Origin: Adlercreutzia mucosicola DSM 19490
GTDB taxonomy: Bacteria > Actinomycetota > Coriobacteriia > Coriobacteriales > Eggerthellaceae
NCBI RefSeq assembly: GCF_000422625.1
Contig: NZ_AUGK01000005.1
Coordinates: 1-64,000, forward strand
DNA length: 64,000 nt
Direction: 5' to 3'
Position numbers and translations under genes: made by a program. The notes below the pieces were generated by a model, which did no database searches, was not told where the DNA came from, and was given only the letters and a program-made list of their open reading frames with translations. Shown here one piece after another: positions 39,301 through 51,300 of the stretch (its first letter is position 1; the number at the start of each line of letters is the position of its first letter).

Positions 39301-42300
39301 GGGCACCGTGGTGCCGTCCAGGGTGTAGGAGCCCGCAGCGCTCACGAACTTCGAGGCCGCGCCCGCGGGCAGGTTGCCCTCGGGGAACGGATCGGTCAGC
39401 TTCAGGATCTGGGTGGTCTCGGTGGCGTTGCGGTAGGTGGTGGTGTAGGTGATGTCCACCGTCTCGTCTTCGTTGTACTCGGTGAAGGCCGCCGGGCTCG
39501 CCGCGTGCTGGCCCACCGTGGCCAGCACGATGTAGCCGTCGGTGAACGAGCCGGTCTCGGGCTGGCTGCCCTTCTCGTTCAGATAGTAGGCATAGGTGCT
39601 GCCGCCGAAGTCGTTGGTGCCGTCGGCGTTCTGGGTGCCGGACGCCGGCACCGTGGGCGCCGCAGGATCGGTCGGGGCCGCGGGCGCCGTGGGCGCCTTG
39701 CCCTCCACCTTCACGTAGATGTCCACCGGCGCACCGTTCTCGATATCGGTCACCTTGGTGTACAGATCGCCCTCGAAATCGGCGGTCGTGGCCACGTAGT
39801 CGCCGGAGGCGGCGTCGTAGCGGAAGTACTCGGTGCTATCCACGGCGTTCACCGTGGCGGCATCGGCCTGGCGCATGACGGTGGTGGCCACAGGCTTGGT
39901 CATGGCGTCGGAATCGGTGCCGATGGACTGGCCCTCGGAACCGGTCGTCTTCTGGAAGGCGTCGCGGATGGTGATGGCGTAGTCCTCGTCCAGGTTGGCC
40001 ATGTCCTCCTGATCCACGCGCAGACGGTAGCCGGCCAAGCGCTTGGTCTTGTAGTCGTCGGCCACATCACGGGTGTCGCGCGGGTCGATCACGTAGCTGG
40101 ACACGTCGCGGAACAGGTAGGTGCCGGCAGCCGCCTGGTCGCCGGTGTACACTTCGCGCAGCTCCTCGCCGGGGTACAGCTGCCACTGGTACTCCTCGGA
40201 GTCCTGCACCACCCATTCCATCACGGGGATGCGATGGCCGTCGCGGTCGAGCTCGTAGGTGCCGTCGTCCTTCTTGTAGAACGCGGGGTTGCCGGCCTCG
40301 TCTTTGGCCTGCTGGTACTTCACCGAAGAGGACACGGGCGCGTAGTACCACGTCTCCATCTTCACCTTCAGGCCGCCGTTCTCGGGGCCCTGGCCCACGC
40401 CGGTCTCGGTATCCTGCTGCAGGCCGTCGTAGTTCTCGTCGGCCCACACCTTGTCGCCCAAGTATCCCTTGGTGCCGTCGATGTAGCCCAAGGCCAGCTT
40501 GTTCTGGCGCTTGTAGCCCTTCCACTTGGCCTTCTCGTCCTCGTAGACGGCCTTGCCGTCCACCAGCGGCAGCTGGGCCTTGATGGGATAGGTACGGGCC
40601 GAGCCGGACACGTAGCGCAGGTCATTGTCGGACACCAGGTTGCGAGTGCCGTCGTAGAACAGGCCGTCTTGCTGGTACTCCAGCGGGTCCTGGCTCCAGG
40701 TGACCAGCGTCGGCTTGATGAGCCGCGTGGACACGGTGTCGGAGGTCTTGATCACGTAGGTATGGCCGGCCTTCAGGCGGAAGCGGAAGAAGCCGGTGTC
40801 GTCGGTCACCACGGTGGCGGGCTGGCCGTCGGCGTCGTCGGCCAGGGCGGCCTTGATAACGCCGTCCTCGTACTCGTACACCGACACGCGCATGCCCTCG
40901 AGGCGCTTCTCGGGCACATAGGTGGCACCCTTCATCTGGGCCTCGGTGTCGCCCGAGCCGGCGCGCACGGAATCCAGCAGCGAGTTGATCTCGGTGCTCT
41001 CCTCGACATCGCCGGTGGCCAGCACATCATCGCGGTAGGTGACGCCCTCGAAGGTCACGCCCTGGGCGATGCCCAACTTCATCGAGGTCATGCGCGCGTC
41101 ATAGGCCTCGTGGATAGCGGCATTGTACTTGTCGGTGCCGATGTTCGCGCTGTCGTAGGCCACCTCGTTCACTTCGATGGCGGCGGTGGTGATGCGCAGG
41201 GCGGCATCGGTGCCGGCCACATCGTCGCGCTCCACGCGCTCGACCGACACCTCAATATCGCCGGCGTTGGAGTAGATATCTTTCTGGCCGATGGACTTCT
41301 GGGTGGGCGAGAAGTTGTAGTACTCCTCGGGGAAGGTGAAGCGCAGACGGTAGGAGCCCGGCGCCAGGTTCGAGAAGATGTAGTAGCCGGGGTTGCCGTA
41401 GTAGTCGAACTTCGTGTAGGTCACGTACGGCGCGCCGCTGTCGGCGTTGATGTAGTTGTCCCAGGCGTCGCGCTCGGGCTTGCCCGTGCGGGCGTCGCAG
41501 CGCACCCAGCGGTCCTGGAAGCCGGTGCCCTCGTTGTTCACCAGCTGCACCACTTCCCCATCGCGGTTCACGGGGTTGCCGTACTCGTTGAGCAGCTCCA
41601 CCTTCACGTCGTTGATGCCCGGATCCTCGACTTCCTTGTCGTAGTCCAGATCCTTCAGGTGCGAGCCGTCCTTGCCGGTGTTGTCGAAGGCCTTGCCCGT
41701 GGCCGGGTCGATGCCGCGCAGCAGCTTACGGCCGTTCAGGCTCGTCTGGTAGGCGCTGTTGGCGCCGCCGGAGCCGTTGGCGTCCACGGTGACGTCGTTG
41801 CCGTCCTTGCCGAGCACGTCGTCCTCGGGGCTGCCGGACCAGTCGGAGTCCAGCCACACGTAATCGCCGATGTAGCCGCGGCCGTCGGGGGCGTCGATGA
41901 AGGCGCCAGCGCGAGCAACCTCATTCAAATAAGTACCTGCCTGGTCGCCAGCATCGTTCTGGTTCACGCGTACGAGCAGGGAGTTCTGCTGCACCACAGA
42001 GCGCAGCTGGTTGGCGCGGTTAAGGCGCTTGTAGTAGGCGGCCAGCTCCTCGGGAGTCTTGTAAGTGCCCTCAGGGTTGGCCAATTCAGCCTGCAGGTCA
42101 GTACTCGGGTCACCAGTCTTGGTACCCAGGAACTTGGGCAGGTTCAGCGGCGCATCCAGTTCGTACACCAGGCGCATGTAGCCGCGGGCCTGCACGTGCA
42201 GCTCGCTCTTGGGCTGGGCCCAGATGGCGCGCAGGGCACGGGTCAGCTCGGCTTCCTTATCCGGGTTGGCGTTCACGTAGTCCTTCAGCTCGGAGAGCTT

Positions 42301-45300
42301 CACCATCTGGTAGCTTTCCTTCACCTCGTCGCCGGTCTTGTCGGGCACGGCCTGGCCGTTGACGTACTTGTAGGTGCCGTTGCGCACTTCCTCGAACACC
42401 TGGAAGCGGGTGTCGGCCTGGTAATCATTGATGCCGTTATCATTGGGCTTTCCCGCATCAATATCAAGGCGCTCGCCGAACTTGTACAGCCACAGCAGCT
42501 TGTCGATCTCGCCGGGCACGATCTCGCCGTTCACCTTCTTGAACGGGCCCACCCAGATGTTCATGTCCAGGCCGTCCACCAGCGGCGTGCCGTTGGGATC
42601 GGCCGTACCGCCACCGGCTGCGGTGTAGCGGCGCACCTGGATGGAATCCAGGTTGGCCAAGGTGCCGGCCCACTTGGAGGCACGGGGCTTGGAAGGCTCC
42701 ATAGTGTTGTTGTTATTGAACACGTCCACGTCGTCCTCATGGGGCAGCATGTCGTAGAACACCACGTTGCGGAAGCGGGTCGGCGAGTTCACGCCGCCCT
42801 CGCCCACGCCCTCGGGGTTGGTCACGGTGTTGTAGTAGGTGTAGCTCGTGCCCTCGGGAACGCCGGCCGGACCGTTCTTTGCCCAATTAGCCAAGCTCTC
42901 CAGCTGGGTGGTGACGGTCTTGTCGGAGTCCACGGTGCCGGCACTCTCGAACTTCAACGTGGGCAGCTGCATCATGATCATGGACTGGCTCGTCTGGTTG
43001 TCCAGGTTCACGTCGCGGGTATCGGACACCAAACCGCGGGTAGAACCGTCGGAAGAGGCCGTAGAGGGCGTGTAGGGCTTGAAGTTGCCGGGCTTGTAAC
43101 CGTAGCCCGAGGTGGTCAGCAAATCCTCGGAGATCAGATCGTTGGCATCCGGGTCGATGGGCACCAACAGCTCCACGATCACGGCCTGGCCGGGCTGCAG
43201 CACACCGCGGGCCGCGCCCTTGTCGGTCTTCTGACCAGTGAAGCGCCAGTTCATGAACTTACGGGCCAGGTTGGAGCCGGCATCCACGCCGGAGGCCTTG
43301 TCCACGATCTTGTAGGCGCTGCCGATCACCGGGTCGTTCATGCGCGGGGTCGACTCGGACAGGGTGGTCTTCACCGACTCCACTTCCAGGTAATCGGTCA
43401 TATCGGCCACATAGTAGGTCCAGATGGGATCCTTGTTGTCGATGTTCACGTAGGGCCTGCCCGGAATCCACTCGGAAGTGTAATCCCAGTCGAAGTGGCC
43501 GTAGGCGCGCTCCCACATGGTCTTCTCAGTGCCGTCGGCGTTGTACTTATCGGCCTGCAGGTCGTTGTAGGACACATAGGTCAGACGCTTGCCCTTCGGC
43601 GACACCAGGTTGCCCGATGAATCGAAGGAGAAGCCCTCCACGAAGGGCAGCACCTGGGAGATCTGCGGGTTGGCGCAGGAGTCCTGCTCGTAGCCGGTGT
43701 AGTTCAGCGCCTTCATCTGGTTGTCGGACAGGTTGGTCAGCACGATCTTGTAGCGCATCATCAGCGACGAGCCCTTGTTGATGGTGCTCGCGCCGCGGGT
43801 CCAGCTGTAGCCCTCGGTCGGATCGGCCTCGGCGTAGCCGGAATTGCGCGACGAGCCGGAGAAGTAGCCCTGGAAGATCTCCAGCGCCAGCACCGGCGAC
43901 TCGGCCGTGCGGATGAAGCCGCCGCGGGAGCGCTCGGTCTCCACGCTCTTGGTGTCGTCGTAGCGCGGGGTGGCGCTCGCGAAGTGGTTCACGTGCACGT
44001 CCAGGTCGCTGCCGGTGTCCTCGGCATCGTCAGGCACGCCGTCCACGGCCTGGCCGTGGGAGGGCTCGGTCAGCTTGCTCGTGGTGAACTTCACGTAGGG
44101 GGCGTTGTCGGTGATGCCCGCGTGCATCGCGTCCACGGTCTCGGGATGGTAGTTGCCGGCGGCATCGAGCACTTCCACCTTGCCCATGTTGGTCTTGCGG
44201 TAGCCCCAGCCCACGTTCAGGCGCAGCGGGTCGAAGTCGTCGGCCTCCTGCTTGCCGGCGGTCTCCACCAGGACGCCGTTGTCGGCCAAATACTTGCCCT
44301 TGGTGTCGGACAGCACGGTGCCGTCGTCTAAGGTCGGATCGGTCACGCCGTCTTTGTACTCGGTCTTGGCGGCATCCTTGAACAGGGCCGGATCGTCGTC
44401 CTCGTAGATGTGGCCGTTCAGCTCCTTCAGGCCCGTGGCCTTGTCGGGCACCGCGTCCACGTCCAGGCGGAAGCCGTGGGGCACCGGCACCTCGTGGGCG
44501 AGCGAGTCGTCCTCCACCGTCGAGCCGGCGGGCACGGCCTTGATCACCCAGCGAATCTGGCGCACCTGCACCGAGTCGTCGTCGCCGACGATCTCCTTGC
44601 GAGTGATGGTGAGGTTCTCCTTCTTGGAGATGTCGTAGCCCTCCTTGGCGCCGATCTGCACCCATTGCTTGGCATCGGCGGTGTTGAAGTCGGTGCTCTC
44701 GCCGAAGGCCTCGTCGATCTCGTCCTCGCCGTACCAGTAGTCGCGGTCGGCGTCGGACCCGGCCAGGGCGAAGTTCTCGCGGTCGCGCTCCACGTTGCCG
44801 TTCTGCTCCACGAACACGTTGCCGGCCGTGGCAAAGTTGGTGGACGACACGCGGGCGAACATGAACAGGCGCAGCTGGGTCTCGGTCTCGGCCGCCTCGT
44901 TGGCCGGCTTGGCACCGGGGGCGTTGCCCGCCACATAGGCGCGGGTGTCATCGGTGTACAGGGCGCCGGGCACCTCCCACACGCCGGTGGACACGCTCTC
45001 GAAGGCCGACTGGATACGGCCCACGGCGTACTCGGTGTCCTTGGTGAAGGGGGCGTTGGCCACGGTCATGGCGCTCTTGGCCGGGTTCTCCGACGCGGTG
45101 GCCCAGAAGGGCACCTGCCAGTCGACCACGAAGCTGTTCACCGCACCGCCGGTGTTGATGGCCTGGGTGAGGTAGAAGCCGTTGGAGCCGCGCAGCTGCA
45201 CGTCCTGGCCGGAGTACACGTTAAAGTCGGAGTTGTAAATGAGCGTACGGGCCTTCTCCGTGTCGATGCGCACCGAGGCCGAGGGCTTGCGGATGCGGAA

Positions 45301-48300
45301 CCAGCCGGAGGCGTCGGTCACGTACAGATCGTCCAGATCGCTGTCGCGGTCGAAGTTGACGTTGGTGGCCGCATGGTCGGCGGCCTTCTCGCCGGAGCGG
45401 TAGAAGCGGTTCACGGACTGGCCGTGGAAGGACGTGCCGATGAGCGTCATGACATCCTTCTTCGGCTTCAGGCCCGTGGTGCCCTCGGTCACCGAGCCGT
45501 CGGCACCGGGCGTCACGCTGCCGCCGTTGTCGGGCAGCTGGCCGAGGCCGGTATCGCCCGGGTTCACGCCGGTCAAATCGTCGCCGTCGTAGATGTGGTC
45601 CCAGCCCTCTTCGTCCTCGTCGTCGATCCAGTTCAGCTTGGTCTCGTGGGCCGTGGCGTACACCTGGGAATCGTCGCCGGTCCAGCTGGCGATAGTCTCC
45701 ATCTGCTTCTTGTAGCTGACGAGCTTGTCTCCGTTGAACAGGCTGTCGTCCAGGGCGGTGTCGGTGTCGCCCAAGTTGTCCAGGCGGGTCTTCACCTTCA
45801 GGGTCATGGAATCGCCATGGCCCAGGAAGCCGTCGGGATGCACGCCGGCGTAGTAGGCGCCCAAAAGCGAGTCGAACTCGGCGAACTCCGAGTCGGAGGC
45901 GTCGTCGGGCGCGGCGATCTCGAAGACCACCACTTCGCGGTCGTGCACGCGGGGCTTCACGGTGCTGTAGGAGCCCTCGCCCTGGTTGGCGTCGGTAGAA
46001 CCGGACAGCACGTCGGTCACCAGGCCGCGGCTGGCCACGGTATCCTCGATATCATCGGTATCGGCCTTGCCGTAGTGGGCGTTGTTCGCCTTGCCGCGCA
46101 GGGCCAGGGTGCCGGTGGTGGCGAAGTTGTTGTCGCCGTAGTTGGGCTGATAGGACACCTTCACGGTCCAGCCCTTCTCCATCAGCTGCTTGGGGGTCAG
46201 CCGCTCGGTCACGCGCTCGCCGGTCTTGCGATCGGTGTAGACGCGCTCCACGTAGAAGGCGTAATCGTCATCGGTGTAGTCGCCGATGTACTTGTAGTCC
46301 TTCGACTTGGACACGCCCGCGGCATCCACCTGGGCCAATTCCTTGTTGTCGGTCAGCATGCGGTCGTCGTAGAAGGTCACCTGGCTGGGCAGATGCAGGG
46401 CGTACACCAGCTTGGCGTGTTTCATGTCGCCCTGAGCCTCCACGATGTCGGTGTAGTCGCCCGGCTCCAGGTAGCCCGGCTCGCCGGGCTTGGCGTTCTC
46501 GTCGGCCAGATTCTGCACGGTGGCTGCGAACCACGGGGTCTGGTCGTACTGCCAGGCGTCGTTCTCGTAAGCCGGCAAAAACAGCGTGTCGTGGTTCACC
46601 CAGTCGTTCTCCATACCGAACTGCTCGAGGAACTTCGGATCGTAGACGTACTCGTTGAACAGGAAGTAGGGGTCGTTGGCCGCCACCCACTCCAGGGTCT
46701 TGCTGTTCACCGAATAGGTGCCGCCCTCGATGTAGTGGTCGGTGCCGTCGTCGTTGAGCAGGTGGTCAGGATCGCGGAAGGGGGCCACGAAGTCCACCGA
46801 GCGGTTCACCACGACGCGCACGTCGCTGACCACCTGGTCGCGGCTGAACTCGAAGCGGTCGTACTCGTCGGGCTCCACGGCCACCGGCTCGTCCTTCACG
46901 CGCACCAGATCGATCTGCACGTACACGTCCACCGCCTTGGTGGTGGCGTTGCGCACGTAGACCACCGAGCCTTGCTTCAGCTCGCCGTCCACTTCCAGCT
47001 TCTGGGCGTTCTCCAGCTTCACGAACAGGCGGTCGGCCTCGGGCTCCAAATAGTCGCCCAGCTTGATGTCGTCCTTCTTCAGCGCACGGGGCACGTAGAT
47101 GGTCTCCATCACCGGCTGGTTCGACTCGTCCACCATAGGCTCGCCGTCCTCGTCCAGCTTCTGCTGCTGCTTCTCCTCCATGACGAAGAACTCGCCGCCC
47201 ACAGCGCTCACCTGCGGATAGGCGTCCAGGCTGTAGGTGTACTTGGTGGCCGGCTGCACGGTCTTCTCGCAGATGGTCACCTTCTTGTACGTGCCGGAGC
47301 CCGAAGCGGTCTCCACGTACAGCTGGCTATCGGCGTCCAGGGCGCCCACGAGGCTTTCCACGTTGGTGGCGTCCACGGTGAAGGGCGTGTACACGTCCTT
47401 CTTCACCATGACGGGGTTGTTGTTGTCGTCATACTCGGGCTTGCCATCGCCATCCAGCTTCGGCTCCTCCACCTGCTTGTAGGTGTAGAAGGTCACATCG
47501 TCGAAGGACAGCTCCTTGGTGGTGCCCTCCACGATGTAGCCGTGGGACTCCATGGGGTCGATGGTCTTCTTCGCCAGCTTGGCGCGCACGTAGTTCACCG
47601 TGTCGCCGAACTGCTGCTTCACGTACAGGTTCGGGGCACTGGCGCCGCTGTAGTACTCCAGATCCACCTCGGAGGTGAGGCTGACCACCTCGTACTCCTT
47701 GGAGGTGCGGTTCTGGGTGTAGAAGGTGGTGCCGAACACGTCCAGGTTGCCCGGGTTGCCGGCCTGGTACTCGAAGTAGCTGTAGGGATCCACCGCCTCT
47801 TCCACCTTCGGCGGCAGCATGGTCAGCACCACGCCGACGTAGGCCTCGCCAGAACCGGAGGCCTCGCCCACGTACAGCTTCGCATCGTCATCGCCCTTCA
47901 GCTGGGCCTTATAGGCGCGCTCCAGGTCCTCGAAGGTGTAGGGCACCGGCGTGTACACGTCCAACTCGGACACGTGCTTGTAGCGCGGCTCGGTGGTGGT
48001 GGCGGGAGGTGTGGCCTGGTCCTCGGGCAGGTAGATGTCCTTGCCGCTGGCGCTGTCAACGCGCTTCACGTACTTCACGCCGGTGTATCCCGCCTCGGCC
48101 TCCTCGAAGTGCTTCTGGCGGGTGTAGAAGGTGGTGCCCACGGCCGTCTCGGGCGTGCCGCCGCCCACGATGTCGGTGAGGGTCACCTTGTTGGTGCGGC
48201 TGTACTTCTCGGTCACCACGTTGATGGCGCCAGCGTCCACGTCGCCGGTGTACAGCTTGGCCTCGGTGGACTCCACGGTATCGGTGATCTGCGACTTCTT

Positions 48301-51300
48301 GAAGGTCTTCACGAGCGACCATTCCACCTGGCCGTTCTTGTAGCTCTTCAGGGTGACCACGATGGTCTTGCCATCAGCGCTCACCTCGCGCTTGGCGGTG
48401 CGCTGCGGGATGGAGGTATCGGTGGCCTCGTCGTAGGTGTCGTGGTGCATGGTGGTGACCTTCGAGCCGTCGGGACGCTCGGTGCGCTCCACCTTGATCA
48501 GCTCGTGGCCGTTGGCGTCGCTCATCACGCGGTCGGTGATGGTGTTGCCGGCCGCGTCCACAATGGACGTGGGCGCGGAGATGATGGAGCCGTCCACCTT
48601 GATGATGGAGCCGGCACCCGCGCCCATGCCGGTCTTCTCGGTGCCGTGCACGTAGTTCGGGTCGGTCTTGTCGGCGTAGTTCTTGCCCGTGTCACTCGGG
48701 CGGTCGGTGGGGTTCGCCTCCACCTCGTAGTCCACGTTCAGCGTGGGCGACTTGGTGCGCAGCTTCACCGTGGCGTACACGCCGTCGTCGAAGTGCGTGG
48801 CGGCCTCGCCGGTCACGCGGCTTTCGAACAGCTCGGCGCGGCTGGCCGTGTTATCGCCCTCGCGATTGAGGTTCTCGGTGGTCGCCTTCGACAGGCCGTA
48901 CTGGGTGCCGTCGAAGAAGTAGTCGCCCACGAGCAGACCCCGGCCCTGCTCGCGCTGCTGATCGGCGGGCAGCGCCTCGCCGTTGATGCCCACGGTGACC
49001 ATGTCGGCGCCGTACAGCGGACGGGTGGCAACGGCGTTGCCGCCCAGGGCCAGGCGGCTGCGGGTGGTGCCGTTGCCGTCCTGGTTCTCAGTGTAGCGAC
49101 CGGAGAAGCCGGCCAGGTAGTTGCTCGGCACCTTCTCGGAGGTGTTCTGGCCGCTGTTGATGTACTTCGCCGGGATGAAGCCCTCGGTGTGGGGCACGGC
49201 GGTGTACACCGAGCCGCCCCAGCCCTCGCCCGGAACCGCGGCGTAGGTGTAGTAGGTGGTCTCGGTGGCGTCCAGGCGCTTGTCGGCGGAATACCAACCG
49301 GTGGCGCGCAGGTTGTTGTTGTAGGTGGTGGAATTGATGGAACCCCAGTTGGCGTTGTCGCCACGGTACTTCAGCCAGGTCAGCTTCTTCTGGCGCGCGC
49401 TCATGCCACCCTCGTCGGACAGCTGCGAGGCAGCGCCGGGAGTGAACGGGTTGTCGGAGCCGGCGCCGGCCAGGTAGTGGGCGTTGCCCGCGGCGTCGCG
49501 CTGCTCGATGGACTTGGTCTCCGGCGCGTTGGCCACGGTGATCATGTCGTCGGTCAGGTACTTGTAGCCGTCCACCTTCGAGGTGACGAAGGCGCGGATG
49601 TTCTCGTAGGAGCGGGCCATGGCCGCCGGGTCCACACCCATCTTCGGCTCGTCGAAGGTCATGACGTTCAGCTTGAAGATGTCCATGTCGCCCGAGATGA
49701 TCTGGGTCACCAGGTCGTTGGCGTCGTTGTAGCCGGTGGACGTGGGCTCGAAGCGCACCACGTAGCGGTACTCGGTGGCACCGGTGTTGGTGGTCACGGG
49801 CTCGAACGTGCTCGTCACCTTCCAGTTGGCGCTCTTCCAGGCATCATCCCTGTTCAGGTTCACGTCGCGCTCGGTGCCGCGCACGGACACCTTCTCCACC
49901 CACAGGCTGTCGGTAGTGCGGGCGTACTGCACGTAGCCATCGGCGTTTGCCGAGGGATCGGCGGCGGCGAGCAGGAAGATGTCGCCCTTGAAGGCTTCCA
50001 GCTCGTCGCGGGTCAGCGCCTGGTAGGTGGCGGCCACGGCCGGAGTGGTCAGCTCGTAGTACACGGTACCGGTGGTGTCGGTCGGGTCGTAGGCCTTCTT
50101 CACGTAGATGGTGTTGTCGTCGGCGTCGGTATCGGTCACGTACAAGTCGCCGGCAAAGTTCGCCGGGTCGGCCACGGCGGTGAACACCGCGTCGGTGGCC
50201 GGGACGTACTGGCAGTAGGCCTTCTCGCCGATCTGGAGCTTGTGGTAGTTGTCGGCATCGGCCTTACTCGGCGTGGAGATGTCCCAGTCGCGCACGTCGA
50301 CGGCCTGGGTACCCTCGATGGAGTAGGGCTTCTTGGTGGTCTTGGAGTACAGGGCCACGCCGTAGGGCAGCACCACGGTCACCACGGGCAGGGTGAGCGA
50401 GCCCTTCTGGCCGCCGTCCACGGCGTAGTTGTTGTGGTAGGCCGAGGTGTACACGGTGCGGTCATGGTAGCCGCCCACTTGCTCCCACTGGTAGGGCTGT
50501 TCATCGAGCCAGTAGCGGTTCTCCACGTGCACGTTGATCTGGCGCGTGTCGGCCTCGGTGTCCACGTAGTAGGTCTCGTTCACGGCGATCACCGAGTCGG
50601 AGGTCTTCCCCACCTCGGGCTCATAGGCGCTCACGGTGTTCCACACGCGCACCAGGGGCTTGCGCATCACGGCATGGGTGCCCGTCTGGGCGTACAGCTT
50701 CACGCCGCCCTTCAGCGCGTCGGTGTAGTCGATCTTCTCGTTGTCGGTCAGACGCAGGCCCATGTTCTTCAAGGCCTTCTGCTCGTCGTTGGTGGCGAAG
50801 GACTCATCAGCGGCCACGGCGTTGTTCAGCACCGTGTAGCCGTTCACGGCCGGCATGTTCGGCGAGCCGTAGAACTGACCGTACAGCGGGGCGTGCACGC
50901 CCAGACGGCCCTTGGCGATGAGGGTCCAGTTGAAGTCCATGCCGAAGGGCTGGACGTTCTGGCGGCGGGTCTGCAGGGCCGCGCCGCCCTCGTAGGTGTC
51001 CACGTCGTAGATCTGGTAGAAGGCACTGGAGTTGAAGGGCTCCTTGCCGGGCACGGCAGCGGTGGTCTCATCGCCCGCCGTGCCGGCCGTGGCGGCGTCC
51101 ACATTGCCGGTGTTGTCCAGATCGTCCCACGGGGCCGTGAGCACGCGGTCGTACCAGGCCTCGGCCTCGTTGTTGCCGAAGATGTGGCTGCGCAGGTTCA
51201 CGCGCATCTTGTAGCCGCCCTCGGCGTAGCACTCCTTCATGGACACGGGGTCCAGGTCGGTGCCGTTGGCGGCGTTGTCCACGGCGCGGCCGAACCACTT

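Noticed and set aside
15511-41885. Reading the module array as several separate genes
   Set aside because: There is no stop codon, start with RBS, or intergenic gap anywhere between the right edge and 15382; modules join through coding linkers.
30817-43620. Plus-strand open frame of 4,267 codons, and similar long ones at 15379-24099, 44410-55458 and 57472-61038
   Set aside because: They lie exactly codon-on-codon antisense to the giant gene. Their openness follows from the near absence of TTA, CTA and TCA codons in the sense strand. The products are His/Val/Gly/Gln-rich with no domains and no ribosome binding sites.
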